A stretch of DNA of 52,357 bases, from positions 1 through 52,357 of the forward strand of contig CAVJLN010000016.1 in the NCBI GenBank assembly GCA_963650485.1. Reading direction: 5' to 3'. Below, in pieces: positions 1 to 7,408 of the stretch; position 1 is the stretch's first letter; each line of letters starts with the position of its first letter. The notes under the pieces were generated by a model, which had not been told where the DNA came from, ran no database searches, and worked only from the letters and a program-made list of their open reading frames with translations. This DNA is from Suilimivivens sp963650485. Its GTDB lineage: Bacteria > Bacillota > Clostridia > Lachnospirales > Lachnospiraceae. Position numbers and translations under genes: made by a program.

Positions 1-549
1 GTCCAAAAAATACCGGTCATGGGTGACCATGAGAAACGCGCCTTTCCATTTTTTCAGATAATCCTCCAGCCAGTCCGCCATGTCGTTATCTAGGTGGTTG
101 GTCGGCTCATCCAAAAGCAAAATATCGGCTGGAGAAAGAAGGGCTGAGATCAGCGCAAGCCGCTTTCTTTGTCCTCCGGATAACTGTCCTGCCGGCTGTG
201 TAAAATCCTGAATTCCAAGCCGGGTCATCATCGTTTTGGCTTCGCTTTCTATGGACCAGCGGTTTTCTTCTGTAATATTTCCCTGCAATACACATTCCAG
301 GCTGCTTTTGTCCGCTGCAAATTCCGGATGCTGGGGAAGGTAACGCATTACCACATGATTTGCAATCGTGATGTTCCCTTCTTCCGGCTCCTCCGTTCCC
401 ATAATCATCCGCAGCAACGTCGTCTTTCCGGTTCCGTTAATGCCGATGACACCGACCTTTTCTCCCTCCTGCATGGAAAAGGAAGCATCCTCAAACAACT
501 TTCTTTCCGTATAGGATTTCGTCACATTCTCTATATTAATCAGATTCAT
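1..549 (-). CDS. ABC-F family ATP-binding protein (3' end outside window)
   Basis: Only the first 183 codons are present; the frame is open to the window edge. ABC-F proteins are soluble twin-ATPase translation factors that act on the ribosome and have no membrane domain. The first nucleotide-binding domain is complete: Walker A GINGTGKT near residue 40, signature LSGGQRKR near 125, and Walker B followed by LLLDEPTNHLD and the switch VTHDRYFLD at the edge. The DEPTNHLD signature is typical of ABC-F and Uup-like proteins. The start ATG at 549 has AGAGG about 7 nt upstream. The second ATPase half lies beyond the window, so the subfamily (EttA-like, Uup-like or a resistance type) cannot be decided. 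Confidence 0.9.
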   Translation of the reverse strand, partial: MNLINIENVTKSYTERKLFEDASFSMQEGEKVGVIGINGTGKTTLLRMIMGTEEPEEGNITIANHVVMRYLPQHPEFAADKSSLECVLQGNITEENRWSIESEAKTMMTRLGIQDFTQPAGQLSGGQRKRLALISALLSPADILLLDEPTNHLDNDMADWLEDYLKKWKGAFLMVTHDRYFLD

Positions 550-678
550 GCTCCTGCCTCTTTCCATTGTTCTTTTTCGCCTTTATCCGGGAATTCTGCC
601 TGCCAGTGCCATTTGGTCCGCCGTAAATTGGAAGATAATCCGCCTCTTCGCATCCAACTTTCTGTTTCTTCCCAAAGA

Positions 679-723
679 ATCCCAGCACCTGTAAGATTCA
701 TTGTATCGAACAAGTGCTGGGAT
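679..723. terminator. 14-bp inverted repeat between spoVAF and the ABC-F gene
   Basis: Arms 679-692 (ATCCCAGCACCTGT) and 710-723 pair with one mismatch. On the minus strand the stem is followed by ATTCTTT, so it could end transcripts coming from spoVAF before the ABC-F gene. The T-run is weak. Confidence 0.4.
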
Positions 724-867
724 ATCAAGCCGATTTATCAAACGTTTTCAAGTGCGACATCAGCCACCAAGTGTTCTACGGGATAATCAAATGTGTGAAC
801 CTAGACACTGGTGATACGGCAAGCCGCATTCCTCCCGGAACTGATGTTACACAAATATTATACCTCT

Positions 868-993
868 CATCCCTAACTGTTACAAGCAAAAATCACTTGT
901 TCCTTTTCGTATACAGGCTTAATCCGCCAGTTAGAATCCGATGGCTTTACCACCGATCAGGCAATCTATGGAGTTGAACAAAATGGTTATTAA
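868..993 (+). pseudogene. decayed C-terminal fragment of an Ltp-type surface lipoprotein domain
   Basis: Bases 901-993 (+) read as an open frame ending in TAA. It contains FSYTGLIRQLESDGF followed by TTDQAIYGVEQNGY, which resembles the repeat of host-cell-surface-exposed lipoproteins (Ltp, PF07553: FS..GLI.QLE..GF...QA.YGV), including the common final ..YGV..xGY ending. Just upstream, TSKNHL in the +1 frame resembles the start of the same repeat, which implies a one-base frameshift near 903-909. There is no start codon, signal peptide or earlier repeat. The remaining DNA of the 550-995 gap shows no other gene that can be supported. Confidence 0.5.
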
Positions 994-995
994 AT

Positions 996-2408
996 TTACC
1001 GTGATCCCGGCAGCCGGTGCCGGAACAGCACACGTGACAGGGCTCTTCCGTTAAAGGGAAATAGTGGATACATATAGCTTTTCTTTGCAATGGTCTGGTT
1101 GGTAAATAATACAATCACACAGAAAATTACGGCTGCCACATATCCCCAGACGCCAAATATTGCCGTCAGAATCAGATTAATCATTCTCATAAATTTCACT
1201 GCATAGCCAAGCTCATAGCTTGCCTGTGAATAACTGGCAATCGCCACAAACGCCATATAAAGCATAACCTCGGAATTAAACCAGCCGCTGTTCACCGAAA
1301 ATTCTCCAAGGACAAGCGCCGCCATTACACTTAAAGGCGTACTTAGCATATTGGGTGTATTCACGGCCGCAAGCCGCAGTCCGTCAATCGCAAGCTCCAG
1401 CATCAGGAACTGCCAGATCAGCGGAATATTGATGTCTCCCTGCACCGTGATAAATTCAAATCCATGGGGAATCCACTGCGGATACTCCATCAGCAGCAAA
1501 AAGGTCGGTGTCCAGAAATACGTCAAAATGGCAATAATCATTCTTGCAATCCGAAGATACGTTCCGGTAATCGGCGGGAAATAATAATCATCTGCTTCTT
1601 CAATCACATCAAACACCGACGTGGGCGTAATCATGGCCGACGGAGAGTTGTCCACCAGAATCACCACATCTCCCTCTAAAATCTGGGCCGCCGCGGTATC
1701 CGGACGTTCAGTAAATTTGAACTTTGGAAATGGATTGATCCACCGCTTTTTATATAAGCATTCCGCAAGACTTTCCTGATTCATTGTTAAGGCATCCGCA
1801 TGGATGTTACGGATTTTATCCTTGATGTCATTTAGGAAATCATGATCCACGCGATCATCCATATAACACAGGACAATGTCCGTCTGCGAGCTTTTCCCGG
1901 CCTTCATAATCTCCATACGAAGATCTGTGCTCCGGATTCTTCTACGGATCAGTGCGGTGTTAAAAACCACGGTTTCCACGAAGCCGTCTTTGGATCCACG
2001 AAGTGTTTTGTCCTTTTCTGGTTCTGATACGCTTCGCGCCGGATAGCTTCTGGAATCAATCAAAAGGCATTCCTCATAGCCATCAATAAATAACGCAAAT
2101 ACCCCGGAAAGAATAAAATAAATAATCTCCTTCCATTCCGAATTCAGATCCACCTCCACATAAGGAATTTTCTTTTTTGACATTTCATGTGCATTTTCCG
2201 GCAGATCCTCTTCCTTCATATCCATAAAATACTGAAGCATTTTCTGCATCAGTTCATCCTTGCAAAAACCATCAATAAAATACATGCAGGCTTCTCTTCC
2301 ACCAATACGAATTACCCGGTATACCACGTCAAAATTTTCATTGACCTTCAACCGGTCATTCAGGTAATTCATATTCTCGGAAAGTACCGCACTCATTTTT
2401 TCACACAT
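996..2408 (-). CDS. spoVAF: GerA-family spore germination protein, SpoVAF-like
   Basis: A 470-residue inner spore membrane protein of the GerA family (PF03323). The soluble N-terminal half (about 1-280) carries the family motif EPEKDKTLRGSKDGF near 130. The C-terminal half has four or five hydrophobic segments. The stretches NTPNMLSTPLSVMAALVLGE and MAFVAIASYSQASYELGYA match the SpoVAF branch rather than receptor A subunits such as GerAA. SpoVAF proteins take part in germination-associated ion and dipicolinate movement. The start ATG at 2408 was chosen because AAGGAG lies 6 nt upstream; an in-frame GTG at 2426 has no such site. No SpoVA partners or GerB/GerC genes are adjacent. A weak sigma-G-like promoter (TGTATA at 2469-2474, 18 bp, CATAAT at 2445-2450) would suit forespore expression. 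Confidence 0.85.
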   Translation of the reverse strand: MCEKMSAVLSENMNYLNDRLKVNENFDVVYRVIRIGGREACMYFIDGFCKDELMQKMLQYFMDMKEEDLPENAHEMSKKKIPYVEVDLNSEWKEIIYFILSGVFALFIDGYEECLLIDSRSYPARSVSEPEKDKTLRGSKDGFVETVVFNTALIRRRIRSTDLRMEIMKAGKSSQTDIVLCYMDDRVDHDFLNDIKDKIRNIHADALTMNQESLAECLYKKRWINPFPKFKFTERPDTAAAQILEGDVVILVDNSPSAMITPTSVFDVIEEADDYYFPPITGTYLRIARMIIAILTYFWTPTFLLLMEYPQWIPHGFEFITVQGDINIPLIWQFLMLELAIDGLRLAAVNTPNMLSTPLSVMAALVLGEFSVNSGWFNSEVMLYMAFVAIASYSQASYELGYAVKFMRMINLILTAIFGVWGYVAAVIFCVIVLFTNQTIAKKSYMYPLFPFNGRALSRVLFRHRLPGSR

Positions 2409-2479
2409 AAAATACTCCTTCCACACTCATTCCGGTTTAGTACCATTATGAGGTAAAAGGAGTCATTTTATACATTTCT

Positions 2480-2530
2480 GTAACAATGCAGAACCCCATT
2501 TGTCAAACCGCTACTGACGCGACTCGAGTC
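2480..2530 (+). repeat. fragment of the GTAAC-ended repeat family
   Basis: GTAACAATGCAGAACCCC at 2480-2497 and the following bases to the ACTCGAGT block match the left 52 bp of the complete element at 36871 with about 10 differences. The right end is missing. It lies directly beyond the dut stop codon. Confidence 0.6.
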
Positions 2531-2965
2531 TTACTGCTTCCCTGTGCTTCCGAATCCGCCGCGGTCCGTACCGCTTAAGGAAGCCACTTCATCAAAAGCA
2601 ATCTTCGGCTGGTTCTCCATGATACGGAACTGACAGATACGGTCGTTAAAGGAAATATGCGTATCCCTTACCGCCAACACCGGCATAAACCACTGGTCAT
2701 TATCTCCGCAATAAGAGCAGTCTACCACGCCCTGATGATTGGTCTGGATAATTCCGAAATTCTTAAAGGTTGAGCTTCTCGGAACAATATGTGCCTCATA
2801 TCCTTTCGGAAGCTGCATGGCAACTCCTAACGGAATCAGCTTGAACTCGCCCTTTTTAAGATCCACATCCTCGGCTGCACGCAGATCAATCCAGTCCGAT
2901 TTTCCATCAATATAAGTGAGCTTTTCCAGTTTATCATTAAAATATTTGATTTTGATTGTTTCCAT
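2531..2965 (-). CDS. dut: dUTP diphosphatase (dUTPase)
   Basis: A 144-residue trimeric-type dUTPase that hydrolyses dUTP to dUMP and pyrophosphate, keeping uracil out of DNA and feeding dTMP synthesis. The five family motifs appear in order: DLRAA near 28, PRSST near 63, GVVDCSYCGD near 79 (uridine and catalytic Asp region), NDRICQFRI near 107 and the C-terminal arm RGGFGSTG. Length is normal. AAAGGA lies about 8 nt before the ATG. It sits downstream of nrdD-nrdG, so the cluster makes and cleans up deoxynucleotides; a repeat fragment separates it from nrdG. Confidence 0.95.
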   Translation of the reverse strand: METIKIKYFNDKLEKLTYIDGKSDWIDLRAAEDVDLKKGEFKLIPLGVAMQLPKGYEAHIVPRSSTFKNFGIIQTNHQGVVDCSYCGDNDQWFMPVLAVRDTHISFNDRICQFRIMENQPKIAFDEVASLSGTDRGGFGSTGKQ

Positions 2966-2995
2966 GGATTTCTTTCCTTTTCTCTTTCATGTATC

Positions 2996-3035
2996 GTAAC
3001 TATTCAGAACCCCATCCGTATGATGGCATTTGTGC
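2996..3035 (+). repeat. short fragment of the GTAAC-ended repeat family
   Basis: GTAACTATTCAGAACCCC at 2996-3013 is identical to the left end of the complete element at 36871. The similarity ends near the nrdG stop codon and no right end is present. Confidence 0.6.
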
Positions 3036-3545
3036 TTAGGCATAATCTCCGCAATGCAGAACCGGCACCATCGGATCGGTCTGCTTTAAAGACTTCTGTA
3101 CATCAATCACACGCTGGTTGCTGCTTCCCTTCCACAGGAGCTTTACATCCTTTTTATCCACCTCAAATTCTCCGTCTACCAGAACATCCACATACTGCAG
3201 AATCGCATAGTGAAGAATGTTTTCCCAGGAATCCCCAGTATATAACCAGATCGTCTTATCCGGATATTTCTCTTTGATTTCTGCCATCAGATTGCGCACA
3301 TCCAGACGGTTTGCTGCATGAAGCGGATCCCCTCCGGAAAAGGTAATGCCGGAAATATAGGACTTATCCAACTGATCAAAAATTTCCTTCTTGGCAGCTT
3401 CATCAAACAGCAGTCCGCCTGCCGGATCCCAAGTAACGGGATTCTGACATTCCCTGCAGCAATGGGAACAGCCTGCAACCCATAAAACAACACGCAGTCC
3501 GTCACCGTTTAACATATCATCCTTGGTAATATTGTGGTATCTCAT
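3036..3545 (-). CDS. nrdG: anaerobic ribonucleotide reductase activating enzyme
   Basis: A 169-residue radical-SAM activase that installs the glycyl radical on NrdD. The start MRYHNITKDDMLNGDGLR is typical of NrdG. The cluster motif C-x3-C-x2-C is at about residues 26-33 (CSHCCREC), followed by the TFSGGDPL glycine-rich SAM site near 68. The gene begins 3 nt after the nrdD stop, so the two are co-transcribed. Its GGGG ribosome binding sequence lies almost on the ATG, so expression probably depends on translation of nrdD. Confidence 0.95.
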   Translation of the reverse strand: MRYHNITKDDMLNGDGLRVVLWVAGCSHCCRECQNPVTWDPAGGLLFDEAAKKEIFDQLDKSYISGITFSGGDPLHAANRLDVRNLMAEIKEKYPDKTIWLYTGDSWENILHYAILQYVDVLVDGEFEVDKKDVKLLWKGSSNQRVIDVQKSLKQTDPMVPVLHCGDYA

Positions 3546-3548
3546 CCC

Positions 3549-5732
3549 CTACATACTCTTCCTTTCTGCAATTTCTGCCATTTTTGCTTCATTCAGACGA
3601 GTATCCCCATGCACTCTGGAATAGGACAGATAGCCGTTCATACGCTCAATCTTAGTTAAGTTCCGGCTTCCGCACTTCGGGCAGACATCCATTTCCAGCT
3701 CCTGATGTCCGCAGTCATCACAGTAAGCTAAAGAAAGATTGACACCCTCATAAAATCCCATATCCATGGCACGACGGATCAGAGTTTTGATTGCTTCGAT
3801 GTTATAATCAATTGGATATTTTACATACTGAATCTTACCACCATTACTCAGCTCCCAGAAACGATATTCCAGATCCTGCTTCTCAATCGGCGTAATATCC
3901 TCGGATACATGACAATGGAAGCTGTTGGAAACATATTCCCTATCGGATACCCCTTCAACAATTCCATACTTTGCGCGGAACTGCTTTACCTGTAAACCAC
4001 AAAGACTCTCTGCAGGGGTTCCGTAAATCGCGTAAAGATTACCATCCTCTTCTTTATACTCATTGATCTTCTGGTTGATATGCTCCAGAACCTCCAATGC
4101 AAACTGTCCGTCCTCCACAAGGGACTTCCCGTTATATAATTCCTGCAATTCGTTAAATGCCGTAATACCAAAGCTTGCAGTTGCAGACTTTAAAATCGGC
4201 TTGATCTTATCCGTAAGCTTTAAGTGTCCTCCCAAGAAACCACCCTCGCAGTAAGCAAGCGGATTGGTGGAGGCACGCATTTCTCCGAGATATGCGTAAG
4301 TACGGATATGAAGCTGGCGGATCAGGTTCAGGTAGTAATCCAGCACCTCATAAAAGTCTTTGCTTTCCTGTCTGGACTTAGCCAGAATCATCGGTAAATG
4401 AAGGGATACGGCACCAATGTTAAAACGTCCTACGAAAACAGGCTCATCCTGATCATCTGCCGGATGCATGCCACCTCTTTCATACCAAGGAGAAAGGAAT
4501 GCACGGCATCCCATCGGGGAAATGACCTTGCCATACCGCTTATACATACTCGCAATATAACCCTTTCCGGTAAGAGATAACCAGTCCGGATACATGGTCT
4601 TCGCGGAGCACTTTACGCCTGCTTCAAATACATCCTCAAGCTCCTTGCCGGGGCCATGCAGGTTTTCATCATATAAAAAGACAATCTTCGGGAACAGAAC
4701 CGGCTTCTTGCAGTCCTTCTTACCCTGTCCTCTGCGTCGTACATTTAAGAGGGAAATCGTGGCAAGACGGGCAAAACGTCCGGTGCCGATTCCTGCGGTA
4801 ACCGTAATAAACGGATAGTCCCCACGGGAGCTTGCCACTGTATTAAATTTGTACTCCCAGCCCTGGAAGCCCTGCTCGAATTCCCGCTTCACATCGGCAT
4901 ACGCTTCTGCCTCTGCGGTCTGCTGGTCGATGCCGAGATTCAGGTATTTCTTCAGACTCTTCTGATAGGTTTTCTCTGCATAAGGCTCTAAAATCTTATC
5001 TACCTCAGGCACGGTAAAACCACCGTACTGCTGGCTCGCTGCACTCAATACAATATCGCCGATTACATCAAAGGCAACATCGAGAGTCTTCGGCTCATTG
5101 TACCAAATATTACCCATTTCAAAACCGCCGGTCAGCACATTTGCCACGTCAAAAAGACAGCAGTTCATGGTATCACGACGCGCAGACATATCATGCACAT
5201 AAATATAGCCGTCACGGCATGCCTGGATCTCTTCTGTCGTCATGAAAAACTTCTGATACAATTCTTTATTAAACTGATTGAAAATCAGACTTCTCTTCGT
5301 AGAGACAAGAGCACTGTCGGTATTGGCATTTTCCTTGTCACCAACATACATAATGGACTGGCTCTTCTTATACACATCATCCATCATTCGGACAAAGTCC
5401 TGCTTATAATTCCGGTAATCACGATAGCTCTTTGCAACGATAGGCTTTACATCCTCAAGGGCACTCTCCACAATATTATGCATAATCGGAATCGGGATCT
5501 GATCCTGTTCCAGTTCATTCACCTTGTCGATCACATACTGGCAGATATGCTTCTTCTCATCCTCTGTAAATTTGGTCAGTGCACGGTACGCACTCTTGCC
5601 TACGGCATCAATGACCTTCTGTACATTAAAGCTTTCCAGACTTCCGTCCTTCTTAATCACCTTAACGTCCCGTTCCGGCTTGAACTCCTCTCCAAAATTA
5701 ACAACTTCTTCCTTCGCATCCATGCTACTCAT
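3549..5732 (-). CDS. nrdD: anaerobic (class III) ribonucleoside-triphosphate reductase
   Basis: A 727-residue glycyl-radical enzyme that reduces NTPs to dNTPs without oxygen. An ATP-cone lies at about residues 15-105 (starting VIKKDGSLESFNVQKVIDA), followed by the catalytic barrel. Near the C terminus a zinc site CDDCG...CPKCG precedes the glycyl-radical loop RMNGYLSYSR. The start was set at the ATG at 5732, which has GGAGGGG 5 nt upstream; an in-frame ATG at 5750 overlaps that site's leader. The promoter at 5858-5886 overlaps predicted NrdR boxes, so expression should fall when deoxynucleotides are plentiful. It is followed at once by nrdG. Confidence 0.97.
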   Translation of the reverse strand: MSSMDAKEEVVNFGEEFKPERDVKVIKKDGSLESFNVQKVIDAVGKSAYRALTKFTEDEKKHICQYVIDKVNELEQDQIPIPIMHNIVESALEDVKPIVAKSYRDYRNYKQDFVRMMDDVYKKSQSIMYVGDKENANTDSALVSTKRSLIFNQFNKELYQKFFMTTEEIQACRDGYIYVHDMSARRDTMNCCLFDVANVLTGGFEMGNIWYNEPKTLDVAFDVIGDIVLSAASQQYGGFTVPEVDKILEPYAEKTYQKSLKKYLNLGIDQQTAEAEAYADVKREFEQGFQGWEYKFNTVASSRGDYPFITVTAGIGTGRFARLATISLLNVRRRGQGKKDCKKPVLFPKIVFLYDENLHGPGKELEDVFEAGVKCSAKTMYPDWLSLTGKGYIASMYKRYGKVISPMGCRAFLSPWYERGGMHPADDQDEPVFVGRFNIGAVSLHLPMILAKSRQESKDFYEVLDYYLNLIRQLHIRTYAYLGEMRASTNPLAYCEGGFLGGHLKLTDKIKPILKSATASFGITAFNELQELYNGKSLVEDGQFALEVLEHINQKINEYKEEDGNLYAIYGTPAESLCGLQVKQFRAKYGIVEGVSDREYVSNSFHCHVSEDITPIEKQDLEYRFWELSNGGKIQYVKYPIDYNIEAIKTLIRRAMDMGFYEGVNLSLAYCDDCGHQELEMDVCPKCGSRNLTKIERMNGYLSYSRVHGDTRLNEAKMAEIAERKSM

Positions 5733-5817
5733 GATAACCCCTCCATCCATTTATTTCGTAACCAGATCGTTACGTTTTTCTTTTAAAAATCATGGTAACT
5801 ATTCAGAGCCCATTCAC

Positions 5818-5859
5818 CAATATCTAGTATTGTTCTTAAATGGTGATATCAAGATCTAG
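5818..5859 (-). promoter_or_regulatory. two predicted NrdR boxes
   Basis: Read on the minus strand, CTAGATCTTG (5850-5859) and CTAGATATTG (5818-5827) match the NrdR-box core CWATATATWG at 8 and 9 of 10 positions. Their spacing is exactly 32 bp, about three helical turns, the usual arrangement of tandem NrdR boxes. The upstream box overlaps the -10 element of the nrdD promoter. Confidence 0.75.
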
Positions 5860-5886
5860 TATAGTAAATTGCATCTTCCTTGTCAA
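5858..5886 (-). promoter_or_regulatory. sigma-A promoter of nrdD-nrdG
   Basis: TTGACA (5881-5886), 17 bp spacer, TATACT (5858-5863) on the minus strand, about 125 bp upstream of the nrdD start. The -35 matches consensus at 6 of 6 positions and the -10 at 5 of 6. Confidence 0.85.
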
Positions 5887-5980
5887 TGCAGGATATGAAA
5901 TTCTTCTGTTTTATGAAGAACAGTTACTGCTCACTCGCACCTCGTTCCAGTAACGAAGAACATCCATATTTCATCAAGTA

Positions 5981-6976
5981 CTATATTTCATACCGATTCA
6001 TAATTTCACGCAAAAATTCCTGATACTGCCTTGTTACCTCCGTTGGTACAGTAATCCTTATCCGGCTTCCAAGTCCCGTAAGCCATCCGAAAAACTGTGG
6101 ACTGACACAGACGGAAATTCTGACCGAAATTTCCTCCTCCGAAATTTTCCGTACATCAATTTCCTTTCCGAACCGGTCAAACAATACACCGGCCAGTGCG
6201 TTAGAAAGCTGCAAGGTAACCCACTGCGTCTGCCCACCAAACATTCCGAATGACTGATTCGTATACTCGGCAATATCAAACCTCTCAAATTCCTCCGATC
6301 CCTTTCTTATCTGTCCTTCAAGTTCACGGATCCGGTTCATCTTATCGACACGGAAATGCTTGATCTTCTCTTCCTCATCATCAAACGCAACAAGATAATA
6401 ATTTTCTTCCTTCCAGGTCAGTGCCCAGGGACTCACCCGGTACTCCTTCCCATTATGCCGCGGAACAAATTCCTTCTTCGCATTCCATTCCATGTAAATA
6501 AAAGCAATCGGAGCATTGTCCTGAATCGCATTGTGAATGTGATCTACATTATAATAAATGCTTTCATTCTCCGTTTTAATACGGCTTGCCACAAAAACCT
6601 GACGCTGGAGCTTCTTCGCTTCATAAGGTCCGGCAAGCGTCTCAATCTTATGAATAAGCTCCCGTGACTTCTTTTGCGTAATAAAACGGGAAGACTGCAC
6701 CGCATCCACCAGAAGCTTTAATTCCGGCAACTCGAATTCACGGCTTGCCAGATAATAGCCACCACCTGTTTTTGCCTTTTTATTCACAATATCGTACCCA
6801 AAGTCCGTAAGACATTCGATGTCATTGTAAATGCTCTTACGCTCCGCACTCACCTCATACTTCTGCAATTCGCTGATAAGCTCCTGTGCCGAGAGACAGT
6901 GATCTTCATCCGTCTTCTCTGATAGAATTTTGAGCAAATATAACATTTTCAGTTTCTGATTGCTACCTTTTGCCAT
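5981..6976 (-). CDS. WYL-domain transcriptional regulator
   Basis: A 331-residue protein with an N-terminal winged helix-turn-helix (about 5-75, with SAERKSIYNDIECLTDFGYDI typical of the HTH_11/DeoR-like group) and a WYL domain at about 140-220 (YRVSPWALTWKEENYYLVAF), followed by a C-terminal extension. WYL proteins sense small ligands or nucleic acids and control nearby or distant genes. The target cannot be read from sequence. It has its own intergenic region and follows a terminator, so it is probably transcribed alone. Confidence 0.9.
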   Translation of the reverse strand: MAKGSNQKLKMLYLLKILSEKTDEDHCLSAQELISELQKYEVSAERKSIYNDIECLTDFGYDIVNKKAKTGGGYYLASREFELPELKLLVDAVQSSRFITQKKSRELIHKIETLAGPYEAKKLQRQVFVASRIKTENESIYYNVDHIHNAIQDNAPIAFIYMEWNAKKEFVPRHNGKEYRVSPWALTWKEENYYLVAFDDEEEKIKHFRVDKMNRIRELEGQIRKGSEEFERFDIAEYTNQSFGMFGGQTQWVTLQLSNALAGVLFDRFGKEIDVRKISEEEISVRISVCVSPQFFGWLTGLGSRIRITVPTEVTRQYQEFLREIMNRYEI

Positions 6977-7127
6977 TTTTTAATGAATTCCTTCTTTCGT
7001 ATACTCCACATTACCTGCTGTACTAAATTCGGACTGCATCTTTGACTTGTCCTCATTAAGTACACAGGTATCGTTCGCACTAAGTTCAAGCTGCGCCTAT
7101 AGCTTGCTTTCACTAAGTGCTCTACAT

Positions 7128-7157
7128 AAAAAAAGATCCGCCTAATCTAAGCGGATC
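7128..7157 (-). terminator. intrinsic terminator after the small membrane protein gene
   Basis: Stem GATCCGC (7135-7141) with GCGGATC (7151-7157), followed on the minus strand by seven T. It ends leftward transcripts from the MutS-like and small membrane protein genes before the WYL regulator. Confidence 0.85.
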
Positions 7158-7181
7158 CTTCGTACTATACTGTGTACCAGC

Positions 7182-7349
7182 TTATGATGCGTTATCCGTT
7201 GCTTCCTTCGCAGCTTCTGCTTCCTGCACATTTTTACGTTTCCGTAAGGTCGTTCCAATAAAAATCGCAACCCCACAGAGAGCCACAATAATCACCATCA
7301 CAAGTAAATATGATAAAAATTCATTCACAAATGCAATCAGATTGTTCAT
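7182..7349 (-). CDS. small single-pass membrane protein of unknown function
   Basis: 55 residues from the ATG at 7349 (an in-frame TTG at 7373 would add 8). One hydrophobic segment at about residues 10-33 (SYLLVMVIIVALCGVAIFIG) is followed by the basic stretch LRKRK and an acidic/alanine tail, so the C terminus should be cytoplasmic. No recognised domain. It follows the membrane-anchored MutS-like gene by about 60 bp and precedes a clear terminator, which supports its being a real gene. The ribosome binding site is weak (AAAGG 13 nt upstream). Confidence 0.6.
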   Translation of the reverse strand: MNNLIAFVNEFLSYLLVMVIIVALCGVAIFIGTTLRKRKNVQEAEAAKEATDNAS

Positions 7350-7408
7350 ATTCTTACCAAGACCTTTCTTCAAGTATTGTAGCTATTATTTTATCATTTC
7401 ACCTATTC

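Larger units (their letters stand above)
5795..5926. repeat. degenerate copy of the GTAAC-ended repeat family
   Basis: The left end GTAACTATTCAGA (5795-5807) is identical to the complete element at 36871. A right end GAAGAACAGTTAC (5914-5926) matches at 9 of 13 positions. No target duplication is visible. The nrdD promoter and NrdR boxes fall between the ends, so the two ends may have independent origins. Bases 5921-5956 also share the ACTCG-ACCTCGTTCCAG segment found at 35050-35085. Confidence 0.4.

Noticed and set aside
546..728. 60-codon minus-strand ORF whose stop overlaps the ABC-F start codon (ATGA)
   Set aside because: Its start would be TTG without a ribosome binding site, its first part lies in an inverted repeat, and the sequence matches no family I know. 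The coupling could be chance.
7000..7125. Repeated CACTAAGT-like words in the gap before the WYL gene
   Set aside because: Spacing is irregular (about 37, 22 and 32 bp) and the words differ, so no regular repeat or array can be supported.
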